Shown here: positions 54,223 to 63,468 of the stretch, piece by piece
Layout of the letters: each line of letters opens with the position of its first letter
How positions within the stretch are numbered: position 1 is the first letter of the stretch
Origin: Parvularculaceae bacterium
Lineage (GTDB): Bacteria > Pseudomonadota > Alphaproteobacteria > Caulobacterales > Parvularculaceae
Direction: 5' to 3'
Length of the DNA: 64,000 nucleotides
Assembly (NCBI GenBank): GCA_021776475.1
Contig: JAJFFV010000005.1
Location: forward strand, 186,001-250,000
Program-made: the position numbers and the translations under genes
Notes under the pieces: generated by a model
Database searches by the model: none
What the model was told of the DNA's origin: nothing
Seen by the model: the letters and a program-made list of their open reading frames with translations, nothing else

Positions 54223-55728
54223 TTAGTCACTTTGTTTCTCAAGCGGCAGCGCCCTGAAGTCCTTCCGACCACCTACTTGCACCCTTAAAAGCAAAGCTTC
54301 CTTGCCATCCTTAATGGCATTCTTGATCTTTTTCTGCAGATCCGCCGGCGAGGTTACCGTCTTCCGGTCCGCTTCAAGAATGACCATCCCAGGGGCAAGC
54401 AGCGCTTCGGCCCCGAGGCTGCCGGGCATCACAGCGGTGATGACGACACCGCTGACGTCGTAATCAAGCGAAAGTTCTTCCCTTGCATCATCATCAAGAG
54501 AGCGGAACCGCACACCAAGATCTTCTGCCAGCTCGTCTTTTGATTCTGGTTCGTCTGCCGGCTCTTCCATCACCCCTGCCAGCATTTGCTCATCGCGCTC
54601 GCCGAGCTTGACCCGTACTGTTTTGTTCTGGCCACCGCGATAAATCAGAAGATTAACGGTTTTGCCGGGCTCAACGCCGCCGACCGCGCGGGTCAGCTCT
54701 CTTGCGTCTTCCACTTCCTCGCCGTCAAATTGCAAAACAATATCGCCATCCTCAATACCAGCACGACCGGCGGGTGTATCATCTTGGACATTCACGACCA
54801 GCGCCCCTTTTGCTTCCGGTAGGCCGACCGCCGCCGCGTGATTGTTATCGAATTCCCGGATCTCAACACCGAGCCACCCGCGCGTGACCGAACCGTTATT
54901 GATCAGCTGGCCAACGATATAACTCGCAGTATCCGCCGGAATTGCAAACCCGATGCCGACACTGCCGCCGGTCGGGGAGTAGATCGCAGTATTTACGCCG
55001 ACTACGCGGCCGTTAAGGTCAAATGTCGGGCCGCCAGAATTGCCGCGGTTGATCGGTGCGTCAATCTGAATGAAATCGCTGTAGTTACTGGTGTTATTGG
55101 GGCGACCGATCGCCGAGACAATACCACTGGTGACAGTGCCGCCGAGCCCAAAAGGGTTGCCAACCGCCAGGACCCAGTCGCCCACGCGCAGATCCACATT
55201 ACCAGCAAACTCCACATAAGGCTGACTGCGTTCAACATCGACTTTCAACACGGCAAGATCTGTACCCGGATCACTACCAACGAGCTTAGCTTCAACTTCG
55301 TCGCCATTTGTCAGCCGGACAGTGATCTTGTCCGCCCCATCAACAACATGATGGTTTGTAACAACGTGCCCCTGCTGATCAATAAAGAAGCCGGAACCCT
55401 GTGACTGCGCGCGCTGTTCTCCACGGTCGCGATCACGGAACTGGTCCTGAAAACCTGGCCCGAAGCGGCGCTCAAAAAATTCCTCGAACCCTTCGGGCAT
55501 ACGTGATGATTCTACTTCGATCGATTGCTCCGTGCTCACACTAACCACCGCCGGGCTGACTTGCTCAACGAGGTCTGCAAAAGAAAGCTGCCCCCCGATG
55601 CCAAGGCTCGGTGTCATCAGGCGCGGGGCCTGGGCAAATCCTGGTGCCGCCATCGTGGCGCCCACTGCGACCAGCGAAAATGCGGCGATACCGCTTACCA
55701 GTATTTTTTTGAGACCCGATTTGTTCAT
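54223..55728 (-). CDS. degP: Do-family periplasmic serine protease
   Basis: A 501-residue HtrA protease/chaperone. After a signal peptide (about 1-32, cleavage near FAQAP) the catalytic triad is seen: His in VTNHHVVDGAD, Asp in SDPGTDLAVLK, Ser in RGNSGGPTFDL. Two PDZ domains follow (about 290-380 and 405-495; GWLGVEIREFD, LEADRKTVTSPAD). Start ATG 55728 is chosen, ten bases after GGAG, since the longer frame adds a region lacking signal character. It heads the operon with the regulator and kinase. Confidence 0.92.
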   Translation of the reverse strand: MNKSGLKKILVSGIAAFSLVAVGATMAAPGFAQAPRLMTPSLGIGGQLSFADLVEQVSPAVVSVSTEQSIEVESSRMPEGFEEFFERRFGPGFQDQFRDRDRGEQRAQSQGSGFFIDQQGHVVTNHHVVDGADKITVRLTNGDEVEAKLVGSDPGTDLAVLKVDVERSQPYVEFAGNVDLRVGDWVLAVGNPFGLGGTVTSGIVSAIGRPNNTSNYSDFIQIDAPINRGNSGGPTFDLNGRVVGVNTAIYSPTGGSVGIGFAIPADTASYIVGQLINNGSVTRGWLGVEIREFDNNHAAAVGLPEAKGALVVNVQDDTPAGRAGIEDGDIVLQFDGEEVEDARELTRAVGGVEPGKTVNLLIYRGGQNKTVRVKLGERDEQMLAGVMEEPADEPESKDELAEDLGVRFRSLDDDAREELSLDYDVSGVVITAVMPGSLGAEALLAPGMVILEADRKTVTSPADLQKKIKNAIKDGKEALLLRVQVGGRKDFRALPLEKQSD

Positions 55729-55948
55729 AACCCAATGCTCCATCTTCAACTTTATTTGCCGCGCCAACCGGTCCGGTGTTAGCGGCCCTTCCGACACTTT
55801 GACAATCCGCATTGCCCCCTGGTCAGAATAGCCGTTTGAGCCCTCAATATGTGCTTATCTTCCTTACCGCGCACTGTCGAACTGATTAAACTTACGTAAT
55901 CCGAGTTACGGTAAACAGCTGATTTTGCAGGTGGAATTTGGTCTCGAG

Positions 55949-57520
55949 TTAAGCGGCTCTGGCCGCATCATCAAACAGTCGCTGGGCCTGTTCTCCGGCC
56001 TGCTCTCCAGAAAGGCGACCGATGAGTGCAATCACATGCACCGACATCTTGACGGTCTTCAGCCTATCATCACCAGCAGAGCCACGAATAACCTTCAGCA
56101 GCTGATCCGCAAAGCCATCGATTTCTTCTGCTGCACGCTGTTTTGCGCGTTCATACAATTGCACCTGGTCAAGCGCTGCAGCGGTGCTGCCGGCGGTGGC
56201 AAGAAAGGCCGCAGCGGCGAGCGCTTCATCGATGAGCGCCTTGCGTTCTTGTTCGCGGAATATCCAGGCTGTATCGGGCTCAAAAGTACTGTCCTGCCCG
56301 GTCGCCAAAGGTAAGACTTCATGGATGGCCGTAAGTGCATGTTTGAACAATCTTGCCAGTATCTCGCCGCCCTTGACGATCACCGGCTGCAGACGGTCTT
56401 TTAACAAGGTGTTGTCGCTCAGTGTCTCAATCTCAGCACAGAGGCCACCAACGAGGGCAGAAAACGCCATTAACGCGTCTGAGGTTTCAGGACGGAACGC
56501 GCCCTGCAATACCAGGCGTTCGAGCCATTCAGGCTGGGCGGTCACGAGTGCCAGCAAATGATCTGCGATCAGACAACTCTCGGCGCCGCGCGATAGCTTG
56601 GCGCCGCGTAATTGCTCCTGCAAGTGCAGGGCCCGCCACGGTTCCGCCATATAGGACAGGACCGACAACTGCAGATAACCCGCCATCGCTGGATTGAGCC
56701 GCGCTTCATCCGTAATGATGGCTGCGATTTTTTTGATATCGGGCTCGGCAAATTTGACGATAAGAGATTTCACCTTAGCGAAAGCTTCTGACAGACGGGC
56801 ACCAAGAGGCAGCAAGGTCTGGAATTCGAACAGATCACCCAGAATCGGGTTTGACCCAAGACGGCTGATAAGCGCTCGGCGGATTGCCGGGTCTTCACGT
56901 GAACGGCTGGTGAGATCATCGAGGACGCCGCGGGCGGCTACGTGCATCTGCTCTGTAATCTGACGGTAAAATGCCTCGTCACCCGGCTCTGAAAGAACTT
57001 CTGCTTTGATCCAGGCATCGCGAATCACCGATCCGGACGCCTCCTCATTCAAAAGACGCCAGATCGCCGGCAACGAGGTTGAGCAAATGTATCCATCGAG
57101 CCGTGGCTGGTATTTTGGCGGGTCGATGATCAGGGGCTCAAATGGCCCAAAAAACGCGTGCATGGCGTTGCGCGGCGGCTCATATGCCCGTGTCGTTGCG
57201 TCTCCAACAATCTTGACCGCTTCTTCGAGGATGAGCGGCTCGTTGTCGGCAAGCGCCGCGACGGCGCCGTTCTCTTGATGTGAACGATCTTCTCCAACCG
57301 GCTCCGGTGCAGGATCTGGTGCAGCAAAATCAGGATCGGTGAGCGTTAGTCCACGCGTTTCAGCCGCCTCTTCCAGAAGACCGATCATCGCGCCATAGGG
57401 CAGACCATCAGGATCGTTGTCAGCACCAAATTCCATCGCCAGACGCAACTGCCTGAGCACTGCCTCAGGCACAGCATCAAACAGGATACGCAACTTTTGT
57501 ATTTTGCGGGCGTCGGTCAA
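55949..57520 (-). CDS. DUF2336 domain protein
   Basis: A 523-residue helical cytosolic protein typical of DUF2336 in alphaproteobacteria. It opens with a conserved-looking helical domain, followed by an acidic/variable linker near 60-85, and then several amphipathic helices to the end. No enzymatic motif is seen. Members are implicated in regulation in the literature only loosely; role unknown. It stands between degP and the YHYH remnant. Confidence 0.7.
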   Translation of the reverse strand: MTDARKIQKLRILFDAVPEAVLRQLRLAMEFGADNDPDGLPYGAMIGLLEEAAETRGLTLTDPDFAAPDPAPEPVGEDRSHQENGAVAALADNEPLILEEAVKIVGDATTRAYEPPRNAMHAFFGPFEPLIIDPPKYQPRLDGYICSTSLPAIWRLLNEEASGSVIRDAWIKAEVLSEPGDEAFYRQITEQMHVAARGVLDDLTSRSREDPAIRRALISRLGSNPILGDLFEFQTLLPLGARLSEAFAKVKSLIVKFAEPDIKKIAAIITDEARLNPAMAGYLQLSVLSYMAEPWRALHLQEQLRGAKLSRGAESCLIADHLLALVTAQPEWLERLVLQGAFRPETSDALMAFSALVGGLCAEIETLSDNTLLKDRLQPVIVKGGEILARLFKHALTAIHEVLPLATGQDSTFEPDTAWIFREQERKALIDEALAAAAFLATAGSTAAALDQVQLYERAKQRAAEEIDGFADQLLKVIRGSAGDDRLKTVKMSVHVIALIGRLSGEQAGEQAQRLFDDAARAA

Positions 57521-57664
57521 ATCTTCCCCATCCAGGCAGGCCCATCACGGGCAGAGTTGGCTATTCAGCCTTCTTGACTAGGCCCGTTCGGGCACGCTTC
57601 GCAACAGGAGGGTTTCGTCACAAGATCATCATGAAATCATTCAGCGCCGCGACCGCACCTAGTA

Positions 57665-57960
57665 TTATGGCGCGGCAAACTGCAGAAGCCAGGTCAATCT
57701 CGCGGGCCGCCGCGCATCAGGTGGGCTATCAGGCTGGATAAAGTCCGTTGACGGGGTGCCTTTGAAGCAGCGCGGGATGATCGGCCATTCATGGGTCAGG
57801 TAAGAAGCTTAAGTCCCGTCCGGGAATTGCGCGGCCCTCAATATTCGTCATCGGCTACAAATGTCCCATCGTAGGTGCCGCCGGGATCAGAGGCGGTGGC
57901 ATCCGACCATCCGTAGGCCGCATAGACCGGAGCGCCATCGGCGGCCCAGCCGACCAGCGC
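57665..57960 (-). pseudogene. decayed YHYH-domain protein gene fragment
   Basis: On the minus strand, beginning right after the CbpA-like stop, a 40-codon frame reads LVGWAADGAPVYAAYGWSD and then GGTYDGTFVADDEY before TGA at 57840. In another frame downstream come AQFPDGT, a TAA, and then THEWPIIPRCFKGTPSTDF and on to TAA at 57665. These blocks, in order, match the YHYH domain (GWA.DG.P.Y..YG.SD; GGTYDGTF..DYEY; FP.GT; P.IPRC.KGTP), with an internal deletion, a frameshift and a stop. Proteins of this family are exported and of unknown function. No intact upstream part is present here. Confidence 0.78.
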
Positions 57961-58914
57961 CTAGCTCTTCATCCTGGCCCGAGGATTCTGGTTTTTGTCA
58001 CCCCGCCAATTTGAAATGAACTGTTCAAACTCTTCGTCAGCTGTATCAGGCAACACAATTTTGAGCCGGACGATCTGATCCCCGGCACTACCCGTCTTGC
58101 TGTTTTTAAGCCCCTTGCCCTTCAAACGCAGTGAGGTGCCCGAGCTCGATCCCTTTGGCACCGTGACCGAAACCTCACCATGTACCGTCGGCACGATGAT
58201 CTTGGCGCCGAGCACTGCTTCCGACAAAGTGACCGGTATTTCCACATGGACATTGTCGCTTTCAGCTTCAAAAAAACGATGTGGTCGCAGCGTTACTTCA
58301 ACATATACATCGCCGGGCGGGCCTCCCTTGATGCCGGCCTCGCCCTGGCCGCGCAGGCGTAAGGTCTGGCCATCGCGCAGACCTGGAGGAATGGTCACGT
58401 TAAGGGTTTTGCCGTCAGGCATTGTCACCCGTTTGGTCACCCCGCGCGCCGCCTCAACAAAATCAACCTCCATACGGTATCGCGCGTCCCGTCCCTGCAT
58501 CGGCCCTGCCTGACGCCGGCCACCGCCAGCGCCGCCCATGCCGCCAAACATTTCAGAAAATATATCGCCGATATCTTCAAATCCCTGACCGCTAGCGCCG
58601 CCGCGGTAGCCGCCATTGGCCTGGCGCGATTGGTAGGCGCCGCCGGCAAAAGGCCCGCCGCGCTGATTGCCATTGGCATCGATTTCGCCGCGATCATATT
58701 TCGCGCGCTTTTCCTTATCGCCAACAATATCAAATGCAGCGGAGGTGGCTTTGAATTTCTCTTCGGCTGCCGCATCACCAGGATTTATGTCTGGGTGATG
58801 TTTTTTTGCAAGCTTCCGATACGCCGCGCGGATCGCCTTGGCATCAGCCGATTTGCCAACTCCCAGCACTGAATATGGATCGCGCGCCAATTTCTCGTCT
58901 TTCCTGCTATACAT
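57961..58914 (-). CDS. cbpA: DnaJ-family co-chaperone, CbpA-like
   Basis: A 317-residue J-domain protein. J domain at about 10-75 with PYSVLGVGKSADAKAIRAAYRKLAKKHHPDINPGDA and the HPD motif near residue 38; then a Gly/Arg-rich region (about 80-140) and the C-terminal client-binding domains (about 150-300; FVEAARGVTKRVTMPDG, DVYVEVTLRPHRFF). It lacks the zinc-finger, so it is type II (CbpA-like) and would work with DnaK. The following 3' flank holds the YHYH remnant. Confidence 0.92.
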   Translation of the reverse strand: MYSRKDEKLARDPYSVLGVGKSADAKAIRAAYRKLAKKHHPDINPGDAAAEEKFKATSAAFDIVGDKEKRAKYDRGEIDANGNQRGGPFAGGAYQSRQANGGYRGGASGQGFEDIGDIFSEMFGGMGGAGGGRRQAGPMQGRDARYRMEVDFVEAARGVTKRVTMPDGKTLNVTIPPGLRDGQTLRLRGQGEAGIKGGPPGDVYVEVTLRPHRFFEAESDNVHVEIPVTLSEAVLGAKIIVPTVHGEVSVTVPKGSSSGTSLRLKGKGLKNSKTGSAGDQIVRLKIVLPDTADEEFEQFISNWRGDKNQNPRARMKS

Positions 58915-59065
58915 ATTTATAACGTCGCGGCGATCCCACGGATGCGCCGTTCATGCATATGTCAGGTCATATAGGCGATTTCGCAAGGGCAGGGAGAATT
59001 ATTCCGCTGGTTTCAGTTAAGGACTGACGCTGGCACAGAACTCAACCTCAGCCCTTTCGACCTGG

Positions 59066-60007
59066 TTATTCTCCGGCCCAGCGCCGGAGTTGTTCCAGAT
59101 CATAAAGTGACCGGTGTTCAGCGGCACTCAAGCTCGTTTCAGCTAAGATCAGTTGCGCTTGAATATCAGAGATCCCTGCCACTGCAACAGCAGAATTCCC
59201 GCCGAGCAGAAACCTCACATTGCTAGATTGGCGTGAAAGCATTTCGAGCATCGCTCGCTGATCTGACAGATCGGCCGCCGCATAACGCTCATACATCAGG
59301 CCCAGCATATGTTGTGCACTGACGAGCAGAAAAGCGGCCGTTTCGGTGTCATCGCGTCGCGCTGCTTCTTCAGCAGCGCTCAGTACACGCCTGACATCGT
59401 TAATGGCGTTTGAGACAGTGCGTCTGTCTTGCCCTGCGGGACAGGCTGTTCGATCAAGGTGGGAGACATAAGCAACAAGCCCGTCGATCACGGCACTAGA
59501 CGCCTCGCCCTGAAACTCTTCTTCAACGGCGCTGCCGATGAAATCATGAAGGGAGGTCTTCGGCGTGGTTGACCCAAAGCTTGCCCGATCACCAATATCA
59601 AGTAAAACCGGGATCGGCACAGGATTGAAAACGCCGTCTTCGCGCACTTTGCTGAACATGGAGGTCGTTACATCTGCCGTGCCCGGTGTGTCGCTTATGC
59701 CAGCCACCAGAAAGTCTGGATTGTCGTGTCCATTGCGATGACAGCTGTCGCAGGAGAGTTCCCTGCGGGCAGCCTGTCCACCGAATAAAAATGGGCTCTT
59801 GAAAGCCGCACGGCCAACTTCGACGAGATACTGGTTTTCGGCATCCTCAGCCAGGCGAAGGCATTCACCGGGCGCGGTTGCAAGGAACGCCGCAACATCC
59901 GTATCCGGCCCAAGCCAGCTTGTTTCGGTCAGTGTCGCCTCATCCGCTGTTGCGGCGCAAACAAAGCTGCCCAAAAACGCAACCGTCAGCGCCGCCCGGC
60001 GCAACAT
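59066..60007 (-). CDS. secreted monoheme cytochrome-like protein
   Basis: A 313-residue exported protein with signal peptide (LRRAALTVAFLGSFVCAATA). One c-type heme site, SCDSCHRNGH near residue 85, within a region resembling MauG/cytochrome c peroxidase folds (LFGGQAARRELSCDSCH, NPVPIPVLLDIGDR). A second CxxCH is absent, so a diheme peroxidase is unlikely. The C-terminal half is helical. It follows a TPR protein with TAATG overlap, an operon. The electron partner is unknown. Confidence 0.75.
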   Translation of the reverse strand: MLRRAALTVAFLGSFVCAATADEATLTETSWLGPDTDVAAFLATAPGECLRLAEDAENQYLVEVGRAAFKSPFLFGGQAARRELSCDSCHRNGHDNPDFLVAGISDTPGTADVTTSMFSKVREDGVFNPVPIPVLLDIGDRASFGSTTPKTSLHDFIGSAVEEEFQGEASSAVIDGLVAYVSHLDRTACPAGQDRRTVSNAINDVRRVLSAAEEAARRDDTETAAFLLVSAQHMLGLMYERYAAADLSDQRAMLEMLSRQSSNVRFLLGGNSAVAVAGISDIQAQLILAETSLSAAEHRSLYDLEQLRRWAGE

Positions 60008-61014
60008 TACCGCGCCGCCAATCGATCAGACTGTTTGACCGCTATTAAGCGGGCCAGATCCTCACGCTCGGCACAGCCAAAGGTGCACAACTTGTCCAAG
60101 CGGGCGAGCTGCCGCTTTGCCTTGGCCAATTCACCGGTTTCCAAATAAAGCTCGCCGAGATATTCAGTCACGCCCAGATGTTCCGGATCAATTTTCAGGG
60201 CCAGCGCGTAATATTCTTTTGCCTCGTCGAACCTATTTAACTTGCGATGCGCAAACCCGAGATAGTTTAATATATCAGGATGCGGACCAACAATCGCCTG
60301 CGCTTTGTAAAGATCAGTGATCGCCTCTGTATATTTTTCCTGATTGATCAACTTGACCGCCTCAATATAGCGCGTGTCACCAACGCTTAACGGTGCAAGC
60401 CTTACAAATCGATCGATTGCGCCAGGCAACCTGCTCATCTCGTCACTTTCTTCTGTGGGATCTGCGTCCTCTTCTGTATTGACGCCGAGCGCCGCTTCTA
60501 CGTTCGCAATCGCCTGCTCAGTACGCGTCATAACAACTTCCTCGCAGCCATTATTTGCACACGAGGCAAGCATGTCCTTTAAAGCGACGAGTTGTTTTTC
60601 AGCCTCTTCAGGTCTTTCCGTCCGGATATATACCAAAGCGACTTGCTCACGAGCCTCAATAAAATCCGGCCGCTCCTTGATTGCGCGGTTGAAAAAACGC
60701 ACAGACGCTTTGTCTTTTTCGCGGCCAACCTTGGCAAGGCCCATATAATAATTTGCCTCCGGCATATCCTTGGCGACACTCAAAACTTCTTCAAATCTTT
60801 TTTCCGCGGTCCGGTAGTCACCTGCCTTTAAGGCCTCGACCCCTTCGCGATAGGATTCAGCCGCATCGACGCGTTTGCCAGACGAAATACTACCCCCGCC
60901 TCCACCGCCGCCGCCATTTGCTATCGCTGGCGTCATGGTGGTGAGCAGCGCGATCGAAATCGCCGCCACCAGAAAATTTTTTGACCTGTAAAAAAGCAAA
61001 TTTCTCGCCATCAT
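60007..61014 (-). CDS. exported TPR protein
   Basis: A 335-residue protein with a signal peptide (FLVAAISIALLTTMTPAIANG), a Gly-run linker near 35-44 and TPR repeats: YREGVEALKAGDYRTAEKRF, EANYYMGLAKVGREKDKASVRFF, IEAREQVALVYIRTE near 55-130 and ILNYLGFAHRKLNRFDEAKEYYALALKIDPE near 235-265. Periplasmic scaffolding is likely. Its stop overlaps the start of the cytochrome-like gene, so the two are probably partners. Confidence 0.85.
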   Translation of the reverse strand: MMARNLLFYRSKNFLVAAISIALLTTMTPAIANGGGGGGGGSISSGKRVDAAESYREGVEALKAGDYRTAEKRFEEVLSVAKDMPEANYYMGLAKVGREKDKASVRFFNRAIKERPDFIEAREQVALVYIRTERPEEAEKQLVALKDMLASCANNGCEEVVMTRTEQAIANVEAALGVNTEEDADPTEESDEMSRLPGAIDRFVRLAPLSVGDTRYIEAVKLINQEKYTEAITDLYKAQAIVGPHPDILNYLGFAHRKLNRFDEAKEYYALALKIDPEHLGVTEYLGELYLETGELAKAKRQLARLDKLCTFGCAEREDLARLIAVKQSDRLAAR

Positions 61015-61141
61015 GGAACCGTTCCTTCCCGCATCTAATCTGGGCCAGAGCCTGCGTCAGCCCAGGCCTCTTTGTCAATCAGCGCGCCGATCACATTCAG
61101 GTCACAAACCGGCTTTCACGCGCTGATGAATTCGTCCACCG

Positions 61142-62887
61142 TCACAGATTCGGAGCGAACGACTGTGCTGCCTTCAAATCAGTTTCGATCATATCAATGA
61201 GTGGTTCAGAAAACTGCCTGATGCGCAGCATCGCTCCGGGATCGCTGGCAAATTCGGGATAGGTTTCTGTCAAATTTATCCACCTGGTGCCGGCCTCCTG
61301 ATTAAGCCCTTTGCGGACGCTTGCGGCAATTAGCAGGATTTTGGAAAGAGCCGAATTGTCCTGCGTGAATGCTGTCGCATGGTAATACGCTTCTTCACTG
61401 TTTCCTTTGCGGTAGTGATAAATGGTGGGTCCAATGTGGAACCAGGGGGGGTGACCCGGATTGAGGCTGAGGGCTTTTTCGGACATTAACAGTCCGTCTT
61501 CAGAGTTTCCCCAAATTTGCATAATTTGGCCGGCACTTGCCAGTGCTTCTGAATTATTCGGGTTGAGATCAAGCGCCCTGGCGGTTGATTGCTGAAACCC
61601 TTCTTTCTTTCCCTGCATGAAAAAAACAACCGCTAGATACTCATGCGCCATTGAATTGTAGGGATCGGTAGCAACTGCCGTCTGTGCCGCGTTCAGTGCG
61701 CGTTCCAAGGGCCCCTCAGCGTTGCTACGACGATTAAAACCATATCGCGCTTCATCGCCGTAGATCCAAGATAATGCGGCCCAGGCGTCGGAGTAATTCG
61801 GAAATTTCGTGGTTGCTGCCTCGAGGCAGTCACGCACCGTGGCATGGTCCTCGGCCGTTTTCTTGCGGGCATAATCGTAAAAACGCAGGACACAGATATA
61901 GTCGTCGAACATCAAGCCTTCAAGGTCGGCTGCGTTTCGTTTCATATAACTTTCGATGACGCCATATGGCTGACCCAGCGTTGCCGCCACTTCGCTCACT
62001 ATCATTGCCTTGACGCTATTTATTTCACTCGGGCTGGCGATGATGTTTGCATAAGTGTCGGACCACACCACAACGGCGCGCGAGACGTCAAAGAGCTGGC
62101 TGGTCACACTCAACTGATCACCGGCGAGCGCGATTGATCCGGAGAGGATGAACTCCGGACGACCCGCATTGTCATCAATTGTTGAAGCTGCTGACAGAAG
62201 TGTCTCAAAGGACGTATACGGCCCATAAACAAAGACATTTTTGAACCGGCTGAGGCGGTCGATCAGTTCAACCCGGAACCCGACTGGAATTACTTCCGCC
62301 AGTTCCGTATCACCGGCAAAACTGAATTGCGCAACCAACACGCGCGGCCCCGATGGCATTTGAAGTGATGGGTCAGTTTGCCTGCCAGTCATCGCAGCAC
62401 TAATGAGCAGGATAACAACCACTGCAATTAATGCCAGCACTGTGAGGGGTCCGAAACGGCGGAGCCGGCCCAGTGCTGGGTGGTCGGTGGGCGCATCAGG
62501 CGTAGCCGCAAATTGTGTTACAGGTGGGCTGATTTGTGCCACCTGTGGCTCTGATGGCGTCGTCCGGGTCTCAATTTTTGGGGCATATCGGCCTTTGGGA
62601 ATGGTGATCAATACAGGGTCCGCGGCCCCGTCGCCGTGATAGTACGCCGCCAGCATGGCGCGCAGACGGCCCATTTGAACCCGGACGATCGGGTCGGTAT
62701 TGGAATCGAAAGTCTCGTCGCGGCCCAAAACATCCTGAGCGATAATCGTGCCTAAAAGCTGCTCAGCGCGGCCTTCCAAATGCTCTTCTATGATGTATTT
62801 GAGCAGCTCGGTGCTGCGTGCCGATTTCTGGAACGCTGGGCTGCCCAAAACCCGATCTAGAGCATCGCGAATAGCTGTTTTGTCCAT
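61142..62887 (-). CDS. membrane-anchored winged-helix regulator with TPR-like sensor
   Basis: A 581-residue one-component regulator. N-terminal DNA-binding-like domain (about 5-95; VLGSPAFQKSARSTELLKYIIEEHLEG, DPIVRVQMGRLRAMLAAYYHGDG, LITIPKGRYAP). One transmembrane helix (about 145-165). A TolB-like N-terminal domain near 180-290 and TPR-like helices near 330-540. Such CadC-like layouts sense outside conditions and act on DNA at the membrane. It is divergent from a small LuxR-type regulator, with TGTAAC sites between. Start ATG 62887 follows the domain; ATG 62899 is an alternative. Confidence 0.78.
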   Translation of the reverse strand: MDKTAIRDALDRVLGSPAFQKSARSTELLKYIIEEHLEGRAEQLLGTIIAQDVLGRDETFDSNTDPIVRVQMGRLRAMLAAYYHGDGAADPVLITIPKGRYAPKIETRTTPSEPQVAQISPPVTQFAATPDAPTDHPALGRLRRFGPLTVLALIAVVVILLISAAMTGRQTDPSLQMPSGPRVLVAQFSFAGDTELAEVIPVGFRVELIDRLSRFKNVFVYGPYTSFETLLSAASTIDDNAGRPEFILSGSIALAGDQLSVTSQLFDVSRAVVVWSDTYANIIASPSEINSVKAMIVSEVAATLGQPYGVIESYMKRNAADLEGLMFDDYICVLRFYDYARKKTAEDHATVRDCLEAATTKFPNYSDAWAALSWIYGDEARYGFNRRSNAEGPLERALNAAQTAVATDPYNSMAHEYLAVVFFMQGKKEGFQQSTARALDLNPNNSEALASAGQIMQIWGNSEDGLLMSEKALSLNPGHPPWFHIGPTIYHYRKGNSEEAYYHATAFTQDNSALSKILLIAASVRKGLNQEAGTRWINLTETYPEFASDPGAMLRIRQFSEPLIDMIETDLKAAQSFAPNL

Positions 62888-62921
62888 GAAACCCCGCACA
62901 TAGTCTGACTTAACAGCTTCA

Positions 62922-62934
62922 TGTAACCGTTACA
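62922..62934. promoter_or_regulatory. TGTAAC palindrome, site 1
   Basis: TGTAAC-C-GTTACA, a perfect 6-bp inverted repeat with one central base, 35 bases upstream of the winged-helix regulator gene start. First of three related sites in this divergent region. Confidence 0.65.
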
Positions 62935-62987
62935 ATATTCCCGTTATGAGTGTGTCCAACAAATATGTTCCCGTCAATAGACACTCC

Positions 62988-63000
62988 TGTAACTGTTACC
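62988..63000. promoter_or_regulatory. TGTAAC palindrome, site 2
   Basis: TGTAAC-T-GTTACC, matching site 1 at 11 of 12 arm bases. It starts 66 bases after site 1 and 130 bases before the LuxR-type gene. Confidence 0.6.
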
Positions 63001-63033
63001 TCCAAGGCGCCAGTAATTGTCATCAGCAACAAA

Positions 63034-63046
63034 TGTAACGGTAAGA
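63034..63046. promoter_or_regulatory. TGTAAC half-site, site 3
   Basis: TGTAAC-G-GTAAGA: a complete left arm and a degraded right arm, in the same orientation as sites 1 and 2. It starts 46 bases after site 2 and 84 bases before the LuxR-type gene ends its leader. Confidence 0.45.
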
Positions 63047-63129
63047 TACTCCTGAAACATAACGGCCCGACCTAGAAATTCAATCAGACAGAAAGGCAGC
63101 AAGGTTTCTTAATCGTAGAAAGGGCAGAC

Positions 63130-63459
63130 ATGGTATCAACCCAACAGGCGAGTTGGTTAAAAGTTGGCAACTTCAACGTCAAACTCGAACGCACGTCCAA
63201 GCAAACACAGTCCGCCCTTGGCCTGGCATCTAGAGAAATCACTTTCCTGACCCTGCTGGCCCAAGGACACGGCCTTAAAAGCATTGCCAGAGCAATGGAA
63301 ATCTCGCCCCACACAGCTGACACCTACCGGCGACGCGTTTATGAAAAGCTCGGGGTCAACTCCGCTGCCTGCGCCGTTTTGATCGCGGTCGCTCACTATG
63401 CCGGGGCCACGATTGAATATCACGATCAGGCCGCGCCACCCTTTGACGAAGCTGCCTGA
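63130..63459 (+). CDS. small LuxR-type HTH regulator
   Basis: A 109-residue protein consisting of a short N terminus and a GerE/LuxR helix-turn-helix (about 32-90; SREITFLTLLAQGHGLKSIARAMEISPHTADTYRRRVYEKLGV). It has neither a receiver nor an autoinducer-binding domain, so it may act as an orphan regulator. ATG 63130 follows AAAGGG. It is divergent from the membrane winged-helix regulator across three TGTAAC sites, and is followed nine bases later by a DUF488 gene. Confidence 0.85.
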   Translation: MVSTQQASWLKVGNFNVKLERTSKQTQSALGLASREITFLTLLAQGHGLKSIARAMEISPHTADTYRRRVYEKLGVNSAACAVLIAVAHYAGATIEYHDQAAPPFDEAA

Positions 63460-63468
63460 AGGAACCAA

